Assembly: GCA_039180675.1 (NCBI GenBank)
Contig: JBCDDC010000008.1
Coordinates: forward strand, 1-64,000
Length of the DNA stretch: 64,000 nucleotides
DNA from: Thermohalobaculum sp039180675
GTDB lineage: Bacteria; Pseudomonadota; Alphaproteobacteria; Rhodobacterales; Rhodobacteraceae
Direction: 5' to 3'
Numbering within the stretch: position 1 is the stretch's first letter; every line of letters starts with the position of its first letter. The notes under the pieces are model-generated. The model was not told where the DNA came from and did no database searches. It worked only from the letters and a program-made list of their open reading frames with translations. This document shows, piece by piece, positions 50,252-59,404 of this stretch. The position numbers and the translations under genes are program-made.

Positions 50252-50856
50252 TCGATCCAGTTGTCGCGCGAGGCACGTCCTCGGAAACTGCCGAGGTTTT
50301 CGTCCACCCATCTAAGCTCCGCCGCCGACCAATTCGCGATCTGATCGAAATGGTAGACGCCCATCTCTTCGTTCAGAAACTTCTCAAGCTTTGGGCCGAC
50401 ACCCTTGATCCGGGTCAGATCGTCCGGGCCGCTTTCCCGCGCGCTCGCGAGTTTCGCGGGCTGCACTTCGGCTTCCTCACTTGGTGTGTCGGCTGCGGGC
50501 TCGGGCACTTCTATCTTGCTATGCTCGGCCACTTCCTCGGCATTAGGCGGAGGCAATGCACCGGCGACCTTCTGCTCCTCGATCGCGCGTTGGCTCTCGC
50601 CTGATTGGTCGCCGATCGTGATCGTCCTGTGGATTGCGAGTAGATCGCTTTCATCCGGTTTCGACGCGCAGCTTTCGTAGAACCAGAACGATATGATCAT
50701 CCACAAAACGAACAGAAGGAAGACCGCGAAGCTTCCAAACCCGCCGACGGCCCATACGAAAAGGACGATAGCGCCGGAGGCGCCACAGCTCATCAACAGG
50801 CAGGTTGGGTGAATGGGCTTCGGCGGGGGCGCCTTCATCGAAGGGAATGGTGGCAT
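50227..50856 (-). CDS. Membrane protein with C-terminal helix-hairpin-helix domain
   Basis: Two hydrophobic segments near the N-terminus (about 22-42 and 45-62), a variable Pro/Glu-rich linker (about 75-140), then DDLTRIKGVGPKLEKFLNEEMGVYHFDQIANW..., an HhH module like that found at the end of alphaproteobacterial NuoE and ribosomal L21/L27-associated proteins. 209 residues. Function unknown; conserved next to PGC genes is possible but not shown. Confidence 0.75.
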   Translation of the reverse strand: MPPFPSMKAPPPKPIHPTCLLMSCGASGAIVLFVWAVGGFGSFAVFLLFVLWMIISFWFYESCASKPDESDLLAIHRTITIGDQSGESQRAIEEQKVAGALPPPNAEEVAEHSKIEVPEPAADTPSEEAEVQPAKLASARESGPDDLTRIKGVGPKLEKFLNEEMGVYHFDQIANWSAAELRWVDENLGSFRGRASRDNWIDQAKALTG

Positions 50857-50948
50857 AAAACGGCTCCGTCACGGGCACCGGGGCGACCCGGCGCTTGTTG
50901 CAAGATCGATCGTTTCTGCCCGGTCGGTGGCCCGCCCGCTTCCGATTC

Positions 50949-52169
50949 TTATTCAGCTGCCTCGCGAATATTATGGTGCAATGCACACTTGCTCCACAAG
51001 GACGTAAGCGCGCCGATCAATTTCTCGATATCCTCGGCGGAATGCATCGGACCAGGCGTGAGCCTCAAACGCTCGGTCCCCTTCGGAACGGTCGGGTAGT
51101 TGATCGGCTGGACGTAGATGCCGTGCTCCTCAAGCAACAGATCGGAGAGCCAACGGCACTTTACCGGATCGCCGACCATCACCGGGACGATGTGGCTCGG
51201 ATTGTCCATATGTGGAATCCCAGCTTGGTCGAGCCGACGGCGCACCTCAGCCACAACCTCGCGCTGACGGAGCCGTTCGTGGCAGCTGTACTTCAGGTGA
51301 CGCACGGAAACCCGCGCACCGGCTGCAACCGCAGGCGGCAGGGCGGTCGTGAAGATGAACCCGCTCGCGAAGCTGCGAATAAAGTCGCAGAGCGCTGCAG
51401 ACCCTGCGATGTATCCGCCGATCACGCCGTATGCCTTGGCAAGCGTTCCCTCGATCAGAGTCAGGCGGTCCATTACGCCTTCACGCTCGGCGATCCCGCC
51501 GCCGCGTGGTCCGTAGAGACCGACCGCATGGACCTCATCGAGATAGGTCATGGCGCCATACTTGTCGGCGAGGTCGCAGATCTCCTTGATCGGGGCGATG
51601 TCGCCATCCATCGAATAGACGCTCTCGAACGCAATGATAACCGGCCGACCTGGCTCGATCGATTGCAACTGGCGCTCGAGATCCTCAAGGTCATTGTGCT
51701 TCCAGATCCGTTTTTCGGCGCGGGAATGGCGGATCCCCTCGATCATCGACGCGTGGTTCTTGGCATCCGACAGGATCACGCACCCCGGAAGCCGCGCGCC
51801 GAGAGTACCGAGCGACGCGAAATTCGAAACATAGCCAGAGGTGAAGAGAAGCGCCGCCTCCTTGCCATGAAGATCAGCGAGATCCTGCTCCAGCAGCACG
51901 TGGTGATGGTTGGTGCCGGAGATGTTGCGCGTTCCGCCCGCCCCGGCGCCGCATTGGTCGATAATACGCATCATCTCCTCGCGCACGGCGCGGTGCTGGC
52001 CCATCGCCAGATAGTCGTTTGAGCACCAAACTGTGATCTCCTCACCTGCGCCGTGATGCATGGCGCGGGGGAACTCGCCCGCGCGGCGCTCCAGATCGGC
52101 GAAGATGCGGTAGTTTCCCTCGTCCTTCAGCGCGGTGAGCTGATCCTGGAAAAAGCGCTCATAATCCAT
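50949..52169 (-). CDS. hemA: 5-aminolevulinate synthase
   Basis: PLP enzyme condensing glycine and succinyl-CoA, the C4 entry to tetrapyrroles. MDYERFFQDQLTALKDEGNYR, WCSNDYLAMG, DEVHAVGLYGPRGGGIAE and PLP lysine in EGTLAKAYGVIGGY. 406 residues. In the same leftward run as puhE, 11 bases downstream of it, so likely co-expressed with the puh-acsF genes. Confidence 0.96.
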   Translation of the reverse strand: MDYERFFQDQLTALKDEGNYRIFADLERRAGEFPRAMHHGAGEEITVWCSNDYLAMGQHRAVREEMMRIIDQCGAGAGGTRNISGTNHHHVLLEQDLADLHGKEAALLFTSGYVSNFASLGTLGARLPGCVILSDAKNHASMIEGIRHSRAEKRIWKHNDLEDLERQLQSIEPGRPVIIAFESVYSMDGDIAPIKEICDLADKYGAMTYLDEVHAVGLYGPRGGGIAEREGVMDRLTLIEGTLAKAYGVIGGYIAGSAALCDFIRSFASGFIFTTALPPAVAAGARVSVRHLKYSCHERLRQREVVAEVRRRLDQAGIPHMDNPSHIVPVMVGDPVKCRWLSDLLLEEHGIYVQPINYPTVPKGTERLRLTPGPMHSAEDIEKLIGALTSLWSKCALHHNIREAAE

Positions 52170-52180
52170 CGTTATCTCCC

Positions 52181-52993
52181 TCAGAGCGCGGGTTCCGCCC
52201 GCGCGCTGTCAGTGGATGCTTCGTTGCTCTCATTTACATCGTCGGCGCCCATCCACCAGTGCCAGAGCGCCGCATCCCGGATCGGCAGAACCAGGAACCA
52301 GTGCTCGAGCACAGCGAGGGCCGTCAGCCCTGCGAGAAGCGCGCTCGACGCGATCGCCGCTTCGCCCGCACCCGGAACGAAAGCACCATGACCAAGCCAA
52401 GCCGCCGCAATCGTGCCAGCGGTTACCGAAATCGGGAACAGCCAATTCATCGGCCGGACCCGGAAGTAGGATTTGAGATAGTCCATATGCTTGGGCAAGA
52501 GATCCAGGGTCATGTTGGGCACGCCCAGAAAGACGTTGATCTTGGCCGAGAGGCGCATGACCCACAGGATGTTGAACGTCCAGAGCCCGAGCATGTTCTC
52601 GCCGCCGCGGCAGATGACATAGATCGCCAGCGCCGTGACCGCGAGCGCCATCTCATGCCAGAGTATGACACCAACCGCCGCCTGAAAACGGCGCCAACCC
52701 CGCGCGCCCGGCGGGCAGGGCCTGGGATCCGGTCCGGTGATCCGCCCGGACAGGAACGCGATCTCATGCCATCCCCAAACAGCGATCCCGGCGACAAACC
52801 CAGCATAGACACCCAGAACGCCTTCGACCTCGGCGCTCCAGGCTGCCAAACCCAGCAAGACCGCCAGCGCCGCAACGCCAAAGGATGGCGGCACACTCAG
52901 CCCGCCCCTGGCCCTGCGATCGATGATCAGCACGATCCCGGTGGAGATCCACCAGACGGCAATCGCGATCAGGAAGGGCCAGACGAAGCTCAT
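52181..52993 (-). CDS. puhE: Photosynthetic complex assembly protein PuhE
   Basis: Polytopic membrane protein (about seven helices) of the puh operon that modulates bacteriochlorophyll and RC-LH1 levels. WHEIAFLSGRITGPDPRPCPPGA and LRLSAKINVFLGVPNM are recognisable. I start at ATG 52993 (MSFVWPFL), 4 bases after the acsF stop, rather than the longer frame. Confidence 0.88.
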   Translation of the reverse strand: MSFVWPFLIAIAVWWISTGIVLIIDRRARGGLSVPPSFGVAALAVLLGLAAWSAEVEGVLGVYAGFVAGIAVWGWHEIAFLSGRITGPDPRPCPPGARGWRRFQAAVGVILWHEMALAVTALAIYVICRGGENMLGLWTFNILWVMRLSAKINVFLGVPNMTLDLLPKHMDYLKSYFRVRPMNWLFPISVTAGTIAAAWLGHGAFVPGAGEAAIASSALLAGLTALAVLEHWFLVLPIRDAALWHWWMGADDVNESNEASTDSARAEPAL

Positions 52994-52997
52994 GCGC

Positions 52998-54089
52998 TCA
53001 CCACACCGGCTTGAGGCGAACGTCGTCAAGCGACGGCATGTCGTGGTTTTTCACCGGCATCACGTAGAGCCGGGCGAAAATCCCGCCCACGCGTGCGCCA
53101 AGGCCGATCTTGCGGATCCAGCCCAGAACGCCGCCTTGCTTGCTGGCCGCATCCATCCGCTTGCTGATATCGACCATCCGGTCCATCAGCTCCCACATCT
53201 TCTCGTTCTCGAGATCAAGCTCGAAGGGGAAGCATTGACGCGAAATCTCGGATGTCAGCTTGATGACCTTCCGGTCGTACTCGTTGATGTCGATGCCGAG
53301 CGCACGGTGGAAAACCGGGCGCTGATGGTCGCGGATATGCATGGTCACGAAGACCGCCAGCAGGAAGAACCGGATCCAGAGCCGATTGATCCCCTGCGTC
53401 AGCTTCGGATCCGAACGGATCAGCAGAGCAAAAGCCTCGCCATGGCGGAACTCGTCGTTGCACCACTCCTTGAACCATTTGAAGATCGGGTGAATCCGAT
53501 ACTCCGGATGCTGCTCCAGATGCCGGAAGATCGTGATGTAGCGGGCATAGCCGATCTTCTCGGAGAGATAGGTGGCATAGAAGATGAATTTCGGCCTGAA
53601 ATAGGTGTACTGTTTGGTCTTGGTCAGAAAGCCGAGGTTCACTCCGATCCCAAACTCCTTAAGCGCATCGTTGATGAAGCCCGCATGGCGCGCCTCATCC
53701 CGGCTCATGTAGCCAAAGAGTTTGCAGATATCGTCGTTGGTCCCTCGCTTGCGCATCTCCTTATAGAGAACACAACCGGAGAATTCCGCTGTGAGAGAAC
53801 TCACAAGGAAATCGACAAGCTCGGTCCGAAGCGCGGGGTCCATCCCGTCGAAGTCGATCTTGTCCCACTCCTCGTTCTTCTTGAAGTGGCCCTTGTTCGG
53901 GTCGGAGGCGAGCTCCTCCAGCATATCGTCCATCTCTTTGCGCACGCCCGACAGGTCGGTGGCGTCGAGCGCATCGAAATCGGTGGTGTAGAAGCGCGGG
54001 CTCAAAAGCGCCGTCTCCTGCGCCATGGCGGTCGTCTCGTTCGGGGCTTGTGGCGCCTCATGCGCCACGTCGCGGGCGTGCATGTTCAT
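52998..54089 (-). CDS. acsF: Mg-protoporphyrin IX monomethyl ester oxidative cyclase (aerobic)
   Basis: Di-iron oxygenase forming ring E of bacteriochlorophyll with O2. Iron ligands in AEFSGCVLYKEM, SRDEARHAGF and CNDEFRHGEAF. 363 residues. No bchE is seen here, consistent with an oxygen-requiring route. Overlaps the 101-residue gene by 4 bases. Confidence 0.95.
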   Translation of the reverse strand: MNMHARDVAHEAPQAPNETTAMAQETALLSPRFYTTDFDALDATDLSGVRKEMDDMLEELASDPNKGHFKKNEEWDKIDFDGMDPALRTELVDFLVSSLTAEFSGCVLYKEMRKRGTNDDICKLFGYMSRDEARHAGFINDALKEFGIGVNLGFLTKTKQYTYFRPKFIFYATYLSEKIGYARYITIFRHLEQHPEYRIHPIFKWFKEWCNDEFRHGEAFALLIRSDPKLTQGINRLWIRFFLLAVFVTMHIRDHQRPVFHRALGIDINEYDRKVIKLTSEISRQCFPFELDLENEKMWELMDRMVDISKRMDAASKQGGVLGWIRKIGLGARVGGIFARLYVMPVKNHDMPSLDDVRLKPVW

Positions 54090-54391
54090 GCGTAAACCTC
54101 CTCTGAGAAGCTGAATTCGAGTAGCTCCATGTATTCGAAGTCGCCGGTTGCCCGGGTCCAGAGCCGCTCAACCAGCGTCGCCCGGCTAATCGTGGCGATG
54201 CGCTGGAAGGTTTGGATCTCGCCATAGGGCACGCGGACGTCGTCGCCGTGGACAAGGACCTCGTCGCCAGGCTCGGCAAAGACACCGTCGGGCAGGATCA
54301 CATGGGCATGCAGACTGTCGAAGGTGTGGCTCACCTCGACTGTGCAGGGAACGTCGAACCGGGTCCGCATGAAGTCGAAGAGTGCAATCAT
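54086..54391 (-). CDS. Conserved-looking protein between puhC and acsF (101 aa), function unknown
   Basis: Soluble, acidic: MIALFDFMRTRFDVPC, a central HAHVILPDG...GDEVLVHGDDV strand-rich region and IQTFQRIATISRATLVERL, ending EFSFSEEVYA. Its stop overlaps the acsF start (ATGA), so it is coupled to the cyclase. I recognise its position from roseobacter PGCs but no function; an AcsF accessory (compare Ycf54 or BciE roles) is a hypothesis. Confidence 0.75.
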   Translation of the reverse strand: MIALFDFMRTRFDVPCTVEVSHTFDSLHAHVILPDGVFAEPGDEVLVHGDDVRVPYGEIQTFQRIATISRATLVERLWTRATGDFEYMELLEFSFSEEVYA

Positions 54392-54403
54392 GTCGGTCTC
54401 CTT

Positions 54404-54859
54404 TCAGCTCTGATCATCTGGTTCGAGATACTTGCGGAACGTCTCGGCATTGCCTTCGCCGAAAGCGGTCAGCGTCATGACCCGGCCGGTTGCCGGATCG
54501 CGCAGGGTCAGTTTACCGCCGGGCCAAGCGGCAAGGTCAAAGGGGGTCTCGGGGCCCACGTCGATGTCGCGGCGATTGGCGGCAAAGCTGCGCATGGCGC
54601 TGCGCAGAAACATGCCTTCCCCGCGATAGAAGAATTGAAGCGGCGCGCCGGTCTCGGCATCACGCACCGCGACCACACCTTTGGCATGATCCTCGAAGAT
54701 CAGCGCGCGCGATTGCAGCGGATCACCGGGTGGCAGGATATCGCGGATCGGTCCGCTGCTCCGGCCCTCGAACGCCACGAAGAGCCCAAAGAGCAGGATT
54801 GCACCAATCACCGTGAAGGGCAGGACCCGGTGCTGTCTGAATTCCTCTCTCGGGTTCAT
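54404..54859 (-). CDS. puhC: Photosynthetic complex assembly protein PuhC
   Basis: One N-terminal membrane helix (about 12-30) and a periplasmic domain ending LRDPATGRVMTLTAFGEGNAETFRKYL, the PuhC pattern. 151 residues. Helps form the RC-LH1 core. Confidence 0.9.
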   Translation of the reverse strand: MNPREEFRQHRVLPFTVIGAILLFGLFVAFEGRSSGPIRDILPPGDPLQSRALIFEDHAKGVVAVRDAETGAPLQFFYRGEGMFLRSAMRSFAANRRDIDVGPETPFDLAAWPGGKLTLRDPATGRVMTLTAFGEGNAETFRKYLEPDDQS

Positions 54860-54871
54860 CGCCTCGTCTCC

Positions 54872-55534
54872 TCAGGTTGCCGCAGGCAGTGGGTGGCCGA
54901 CGCCCGCGTCCGCTTCCGGCCGGCTCGTCACACGGACCGGCATCGCCTGCGCCTGGTCATGATAGGCGCGCAGCGCTTCGCCAAGCACCCCTGCAGCCGC
55001 CTCCGGCTCGTCAATGCAACGCATGGCAGGCTCAATCGGCGAGAACCGCCATGGCCGCACACTCGGCCACAGGTGGATGTAGGCCAGCCGTGCATTGCCC
55101 AGCGTCGTCAGGGCGATGTTGCCCGTGCCCTCGCCAAACAGCTTCATGTTCACCTCGCCGATCTCCTTGAACGGCAGATTGATCGCCATCGGGAGCGCGA
55201 CACCGAAGCGGAGCACCACACGTTTGTCGGTGATCGTGTAGAGCGTCGTTGATGCGATCCAGCGCCCGATCAGCGCCAGGATCACCACGGTCCCCAGCAG
55301 GAATGGGACCAGTTGGACGACTTGCCCAAGGGCGACGAAAGGCGCCGCCCCGAGGCTCATTGCATCGAGAAAGCGCCAGACCGCGAGGATCGCGAAGTAT
55401 GCCAGAACAGGCCCGATCATCATGGCACGGCGTGCCAGCGACCAGGGGTTTGGCGCCCCCTGCCAGAGAATACGCTCTCCAGCAGGAAGGAAGGCGGGCA
55501 GGCCGCGGACCGGTTCTTTCTCGAAATCGCTCAT
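54872..55534 (-). CDS. puhB: Photosynthetic complex assembly protein PuhB
   Basis: PH-domain-like membrane protein (three hydrophobic segments, about 35-110) with GLPAFLPAGERILWQGAPNPWSLARRA and YTITDKRVVLRFGVALPMAINLPFKEI. 220 residues. Reaction-centre assembly factor, between puhC and puhA. Confidence 0.93.
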   Translation of the reverse strand: MSDFEKEPVRGLPAFLPAGERILWQGAPNPWSLARRAMMIGPVLAYFAILAVWRFLDAMSLGAAPFVALGQVVQLVPFLLGTVVILALIGRWIASTTLYTITDKRVVLRFGVALPMAINLPFKEIGEVNMKLFGEGTGNIALTTLGNARLAYIHLWPSVRPWRFSPIEPAMRCIDEPEAAAGVLGEALRAYHDQAQAMPVRVTSRPEADAGVGHPLPAAT

Positions 55535-55541
55535 GACAGCC

Positions 55542-56342
55542 TCACACGAGCGGATCGCGCGAACGCGGTGTCTGGAAGAACTTGCCGCCCGAGAAGTAGG
55601 CCATGATCTTGTCTTCCTCGAGCCGGGTCACCTGGGTCGAACTCGCCGGGACCGGGCAATCCGCGAACTGATGGGCAAGGAGCGAGCGAACAATCACTTT
55701 GCCCGCCGGGCCCCGGAACCGTGCACCGCGGTGGAAAGTGCAGAGGTTCATCGGGATCAGGACCTTCTTGTCCATGTCCTTCACCTGCATCTCCACGTAG
55801 CGGATGAGTTGCTCCGCCCGGTCGACCCAGACATCGGTCACGGTGCCGGCGACCACGTTGTCGTTGGCGATGACATCGAGCCCGCGAGGGTCGACATCGT
55901 CGCCCAGAAGCGCGAACTCCCCGTCGCTGGAGAGCGGTACGATGCTTGGCTCGCCATGGGCCGTCAGATCCGGCTTGTCCTCGCGCTGGGCCCAGGCCGC
56001 TGGTCCGACACCATCAAGCAGCGGGTCTCCCGTAGGCTCATAAGGATCGGTCGGCAGGTGCGAGACGCGCTGCAAAGCGACCTCGCCACGCTTGTCGCCA
56101 ACATAATTGTCAGGCGCGTACTTTGTGCCCTCGCCATGGGGCAGCTCAAAGCTCTTGGGCTCCGGCACCGCGGGGAAGTAATCGACAAAGCCCGTCTGGG
56201 TCTCGCCTTCCTCGCGGACCAGCGGGTAGCCCTCGCGCTTGCCTTCGCGCTGTAGGTAGACGACCAGCACGAAGAAGAAGATCCAGAACAGATAGAGCGT
56301 TATCTGCGCTACATCGATGTGGTTGGTGATATCTCCAGGCAT
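55542..56342 (-). CDS. puhA: Photosynthetic reaction centre H subunit
   Basis: One membrane helix near residues 12-30 (VAQITLYLFWIFFFVLVVYLQ) and a cytoplasmic domain with REGYPLVREEGE and ARFRGPAGKVIVRSLLA. 266 residues; caps the quinone side of L/M. Confidence 0.96.
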   Translation of the reverse strand: MPGDITNHIDVAQITLYLFWIFFFVLVVYLQREGKREGYPLVREEGETQTGFVDYFPAVPEPKSFELPHGEGTKYAPDNYVGDKRGEVALQRVSHLPTDPYEPTGDPLLDGVGPAAWAQREDKPDLTAHGEPSIVPLSSDGEFALLGDDVDPRGLDVIANDNVVAGTVTDVWVDRAEQLIRYVEMQVKDMDKKVLIPMNLCTFHRGARFRGPAGKVIVRSLLAHQFADCPVPASSTQVTRLEEDKIMAYFSGGKFFQTPRSRDPLV

Positions 56343-56360
56343 TGGGAGGTCCTCCGTAGT

Positions 56361-57794
56361 TCAGGTCGGCATCTCTGCCAGACCGATTTTCGTGGCGGCT
56401 CGACCGTCGTCGGACACGTCACGGTAGCGCCGCACAAGCGGCCCAATTGCGATCAGGGTTGCGAAAAGCAGGCCAATTTCGATGTGGTAGACGAAGCCAT
56501 AGCCCGTCGAAGGCATCTCAAGCGCAGGCCCCATGGCGCCCGACATGGCCAGTTCGGAAACAATATCGCGGATCGCACCGCCAAGGGCGACGGCAATTCC
56601 CGCGGCGGTAGCCTGCACGGCTCCCCAGGCGCCGAGCGCGAGGCCGCTGGCCGACCCATCGCCATTGTCGGCCAGATCCATTGCAGCGATCAGAGTGCCG
56701 ACGAGGAAGAGCCCGGCCCCGAAACCGATCATCGCGGTCCCGGTGCGGAAGAGCGCGGCGCTCTGAAGCGGATCGGCGAAGATCACGGCGGAGAAGGCAC
56801 CAAGCCCGAACATCACGCCATAGGCCGCCAGTTTGTGCGGATCGGCGCCACGGGTCAGCCGCCGACCGGCGATCCAGAACCCGCCGAGAGAGCCGAGCGC
56901 CATCAGCGCCGTCAGCATCGTCGTCTGTGAGACGCTGAGCGCGAGCACCTCGCCCCCATAAGGCTCCAGCAGAATGTCCTGCATCGCAAAGCCCGCGGTG
57001 CCGAGGCCGGTTGCGACAAGCAAGCGCGCCGAGCGCCCGCCCGCCATGAAGGTCTGCCATTGCGCGCGGAAGCTCGGCCGGACCCGGTCATGCCTGGTGA
57101 CCTGCTTGTTCTGTTTTTCCTGCTTCCAGATCGCGATGCCGTTGAGCACGAGGCTGACCACCGCCGCGCCCTGCACGATCTGGATCAGCTTCACTGGCGC
57201 GAAATCGTCGAGCAGAACGCCAAAGACGAGCGCCGATCCGGCCATACCCAGAAGCAGCATCACGTACAGCAACGCGACGACCCGCGGCCGGGTCTCGGGC
57301 GTCGCCAGATCGTTGGCGAGCGCCAGACCTGCCGTCTGCGTGGTGTGGATCCCAAGACCGACCATCAGGAACGCCAGTGCAGCCGCCCCTTCACCCAGCC
57401 AGAAGGGGCCAAGATTCTCGCTCAGCACCAACAAGGCGAAGGGCATGATGGCGAAACCGCCCCACTGCATACCTGTCCCAAACAGGATGTAGGGGACGCG
57501 CCGCCAGCCAAGGTAGCTCTTATGCTGGTCGGAGCGGTGGCCGATCAGCGCGCGCAGCGGTGCGAACAGAAGCGGCAAGCCGACCATGACTGCCACGATC
57601 CACGCGGGAACGTTCAACTCAACGATCATCACCCGGTTCAGCGTGCCCGAGAGCAGCACCATCGCCATCCCGACCGACACCTGGAACAGCGACAGCCTGA
57701 GAAGCCGGCCAATCGGCAGCTCCTCACTGGCCGCGTCCGCGAAGGGCAGGAATCGCGGGGAGATCTGTTTGAACATCTCGCGCGGGATGATCAT
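56361..57794 (-). CDS. lhaA: LhaA/PucC-family light-harvesting assembly MFS protein
   Basis: BCD-family member of the major facilitator superfamily, needed for LH1 assembly. About 12 helices; LSLFQVSVGMAMVLLSGTLNRVMIVEL and GHRSDQHKSYLGWRRVPYI are signature blocks. 477 residues. Its start overlaps the bchM stop (ATGA). Confidence 0.93.
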   Translation of the reverse strand: MIIPREMFKQISPRFLPFADAASEELPIGRLLRLSLFQVSVGMAMVLLSGTLNRVMIVELNVPAWIVAVMVGLPLLFAPLRALIGHRSDQHKSYLGWRRVPYILFGTGMQWGGFAIMPFALLVLSENLGPFWLGEGAAALAFLMVGLGIHTTQTAGLALANDLATPETRPRVVALLYVMLLLGMAGSALVFGVLLDDFAPVKLIQIVQGAAVVSLVLNGIAIWKQEKQNKQVTRHDRVRPSFRAQWQTFMAGGRSARLLVATGLGTAGFAMQDILLEPYGGEVLALSVSQTTMLTALMALGSLGGFWIAGRRLTRGADPHKLAAYGVMFGLGAFSAVIFADPLQSAALFRTGTAMIGFGAGLFLVGTLIAAMDLADNGDGSASGLALGAWGAVQATAAGIAVALGGAIRDIVSELAMSGAMGPALEMPSTGYGFVYHIEIGLLFATLIAIGPLVRRYRDVSDDGRAATKIGLAEMPT

Positions 57795-58483
57795 CGCTGG
57801 CAGAACTCCTGTGCTTCAGAGATATAGAACCCGCTCTTCACCCGCTCCTGACGCAGGATCACGCGGTCCGGCAGGGCCTTCTTCAGATTGCGTCGCAGCG
57901 TCTTGCGCCCCACGGGCAAGATCGCAGGAGAGCGGTCGCCGCGCGGGAAAAGCTGCCCGGCGCTGTGCATCACAACCAGCATCGGCGTGCGCGGGGCCAC
58001 CGTGAACAGGATTGGCCCGGCGACCCGCTTGCTCAGCACTTTGAGCGCACGCACCATATCATCCTGGCGGTAATGGATGAGGCTATCCATCGCGACCGCA
58101 TGGGTGAAATAGCCAAGCGCCGGGTCGAGCATATCGCCGGAGCGGTAGTCGATGCGGGTGCGCAGTTCGTCCGGCGTGCGCTCTTCGGCCGTTCGGATCA
58201 TTGTGGGTGAGAGGTCGATCGCCAGAACATCTGCGCCGCGCTTGGCTGCCTCGATCGCGAAGGAGCCCGTGCCGCAACCTGCATCAAGCACCCGCGCGCC
58301 GCTCAGATCCTCCGGCAGCCAGCGCAACAGTGTGGCGCGCATCCGGTCGCGGCCTTTCCGGACCGTCTCTCGTATCCGGCTCACCGGCTCATCCGAGGTC
58401 AGCCGCTCCCAGGCATCAGCAGCCTTTCGATCGAAGTAGTCCTCGATCTGGGTTCTGGAGCTTTCCCAGGTCTCACTCGGCAT
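57791..58483 (-). CDS. bchM: Mg-protoporphyrin IX methyltransferase
   Basis: SAM methyltransferase: VLDAGCGTGSFAIEAAKRGADVLAIDLSP. Methylates Mg-protoporphyrin before ring E closure. 230 residues. Coupled to both neighbours. Confidence 0.95.
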   Translation of the reverse strand: MPSETWESSRTQIEDYFDRKAADAWERLTSDEPVSRIRETVRKGRDRMRATLLRWLPEDLSGARVLDAGCGTGSFAIEAAKRGADVLAIDLSPTMIRTAEERTPDELRTRIDYRSGDMLDPALGYFTHAVAMDSLIHYRQDDMVRALKVLSKRVAGPILFTVAPRTPMLVVMHSAGQLFPRGDRSPAILPVGRKTLRRNLKKALPDRVILRQERVKSGFYISEAQEFCQR

Positions 58484-59382
58484 CAGTCAAATCCCAAGAG
58501 TTCGAAGATATCCCGGTCCTTCAGCGGCTCGGGCGCGAGCGGTTCGGTGCCGTTCCACAGGGTCTCGGCGAGGCGGATGTACTCCTTCTGCACGGCAACC
58601 ACGTCCTCCTCCTCATCCATCTCGAAGAGCGTCGCCTTCTTGAGGCGGGAACGGCGGATCGCGTCGAGATCCGGCAGATGCGCCAAGCGCTTGAAACCCA
58701 CCGTGTCGCAATAGCGATCGACCTGCTCGGTCTCCTTCGAGCGGTTGGCAACACAACCCGCGAGACGCACGGAGTAGTTCTTCGACTTCGCCTGCACAGC
58801 AGCCACGATCCGGTTCATGGCGTAGATTGAGTCAAAATCGTTCGCGGTCACGATCACCGCCCGGTCGGCATGCTGCAGTGGCGCAGCGAACCCGCCACAG
58901 ACCACATCGCCGAGCACGTCGAAGATCACCACATCGGTGTCTTCCAGAAGGTGATGCTCCTTGAGCAGCCGCACGGTCTGACCAACCACGTAGCCGCCGC
59001 AGCCCGTACCAGCCGGCGGCCCGCCGGCCTCCACGCACATCACGCCGTTGTAGCCTTCATAGACGAAGTCCTCGGGCCGCAGCTCCTCGGTATGGAAATC
59101 GACCTCCTGCAAGACGTCGATGACGGTCGGCATCAGGCATTTTGTCAGCGTGAAGGTCGAGTCGTGCTTTGGGTCGCAGCCGATCTGCAGCACCCGCTTG
59201 CCGAGCTTCGAGAAGGCAACCGACAGGTTCGACGAGGTTGTCGATTTCCCGATGCCGCCCTTGCCATAGACGGAGAAGACCTTCGCCCCCTCGATCTTCA
59301 TCTTGGGGTCCATCTTGACCTGGACCGACCCCTCACCATCCTCGCGGCGGTTCAGGGTTGGGGGTGTTTCAAGCGGGCTCAT
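58483..59382 (-). CDS. bchL: Light-independent protochlorophyllide reductase iron protein
   Basis: NifH-like ATPase for dark D-ring reduction. P-loop VYGKGGIGKSTTSSNLS, cluster cysteines in GTGCGGYV and DVVCGGFA. 299 residues. The TGATG overlap with bchM couples them. Confidence 0.96.
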   Translation of the reverse strand: MSPLETPPTLNRREDGEGSVQVKMDPKMKIEGAKVFSVYGKGGIGKSTTSSNLSVAFSKLGKRVLQIGCDPKHDSTFTLTKCLMPTVIDVLQEVDFHTEELRPEDFVYEGYNGVMCVEAGGPPAGTGCGGYVVGQTVRLLKEHHLLEDTDVVIFDVLGDVVCGGFAAPLQHADRAVIVTANDFDSIYAMNRIVAAVQAKSKNYSVRLAGCVANRSKETEQVDRYCDTVGFKRLAHLPDLDAIRRSRLKKATLFEMDEEEDVVAVQKEYIRLAETLWNGTEPLAPEPLKDRDIFELLGFD

Positions 59383-59404
59383 GGCATTCTCCTCATGCGT
59401 CCCA

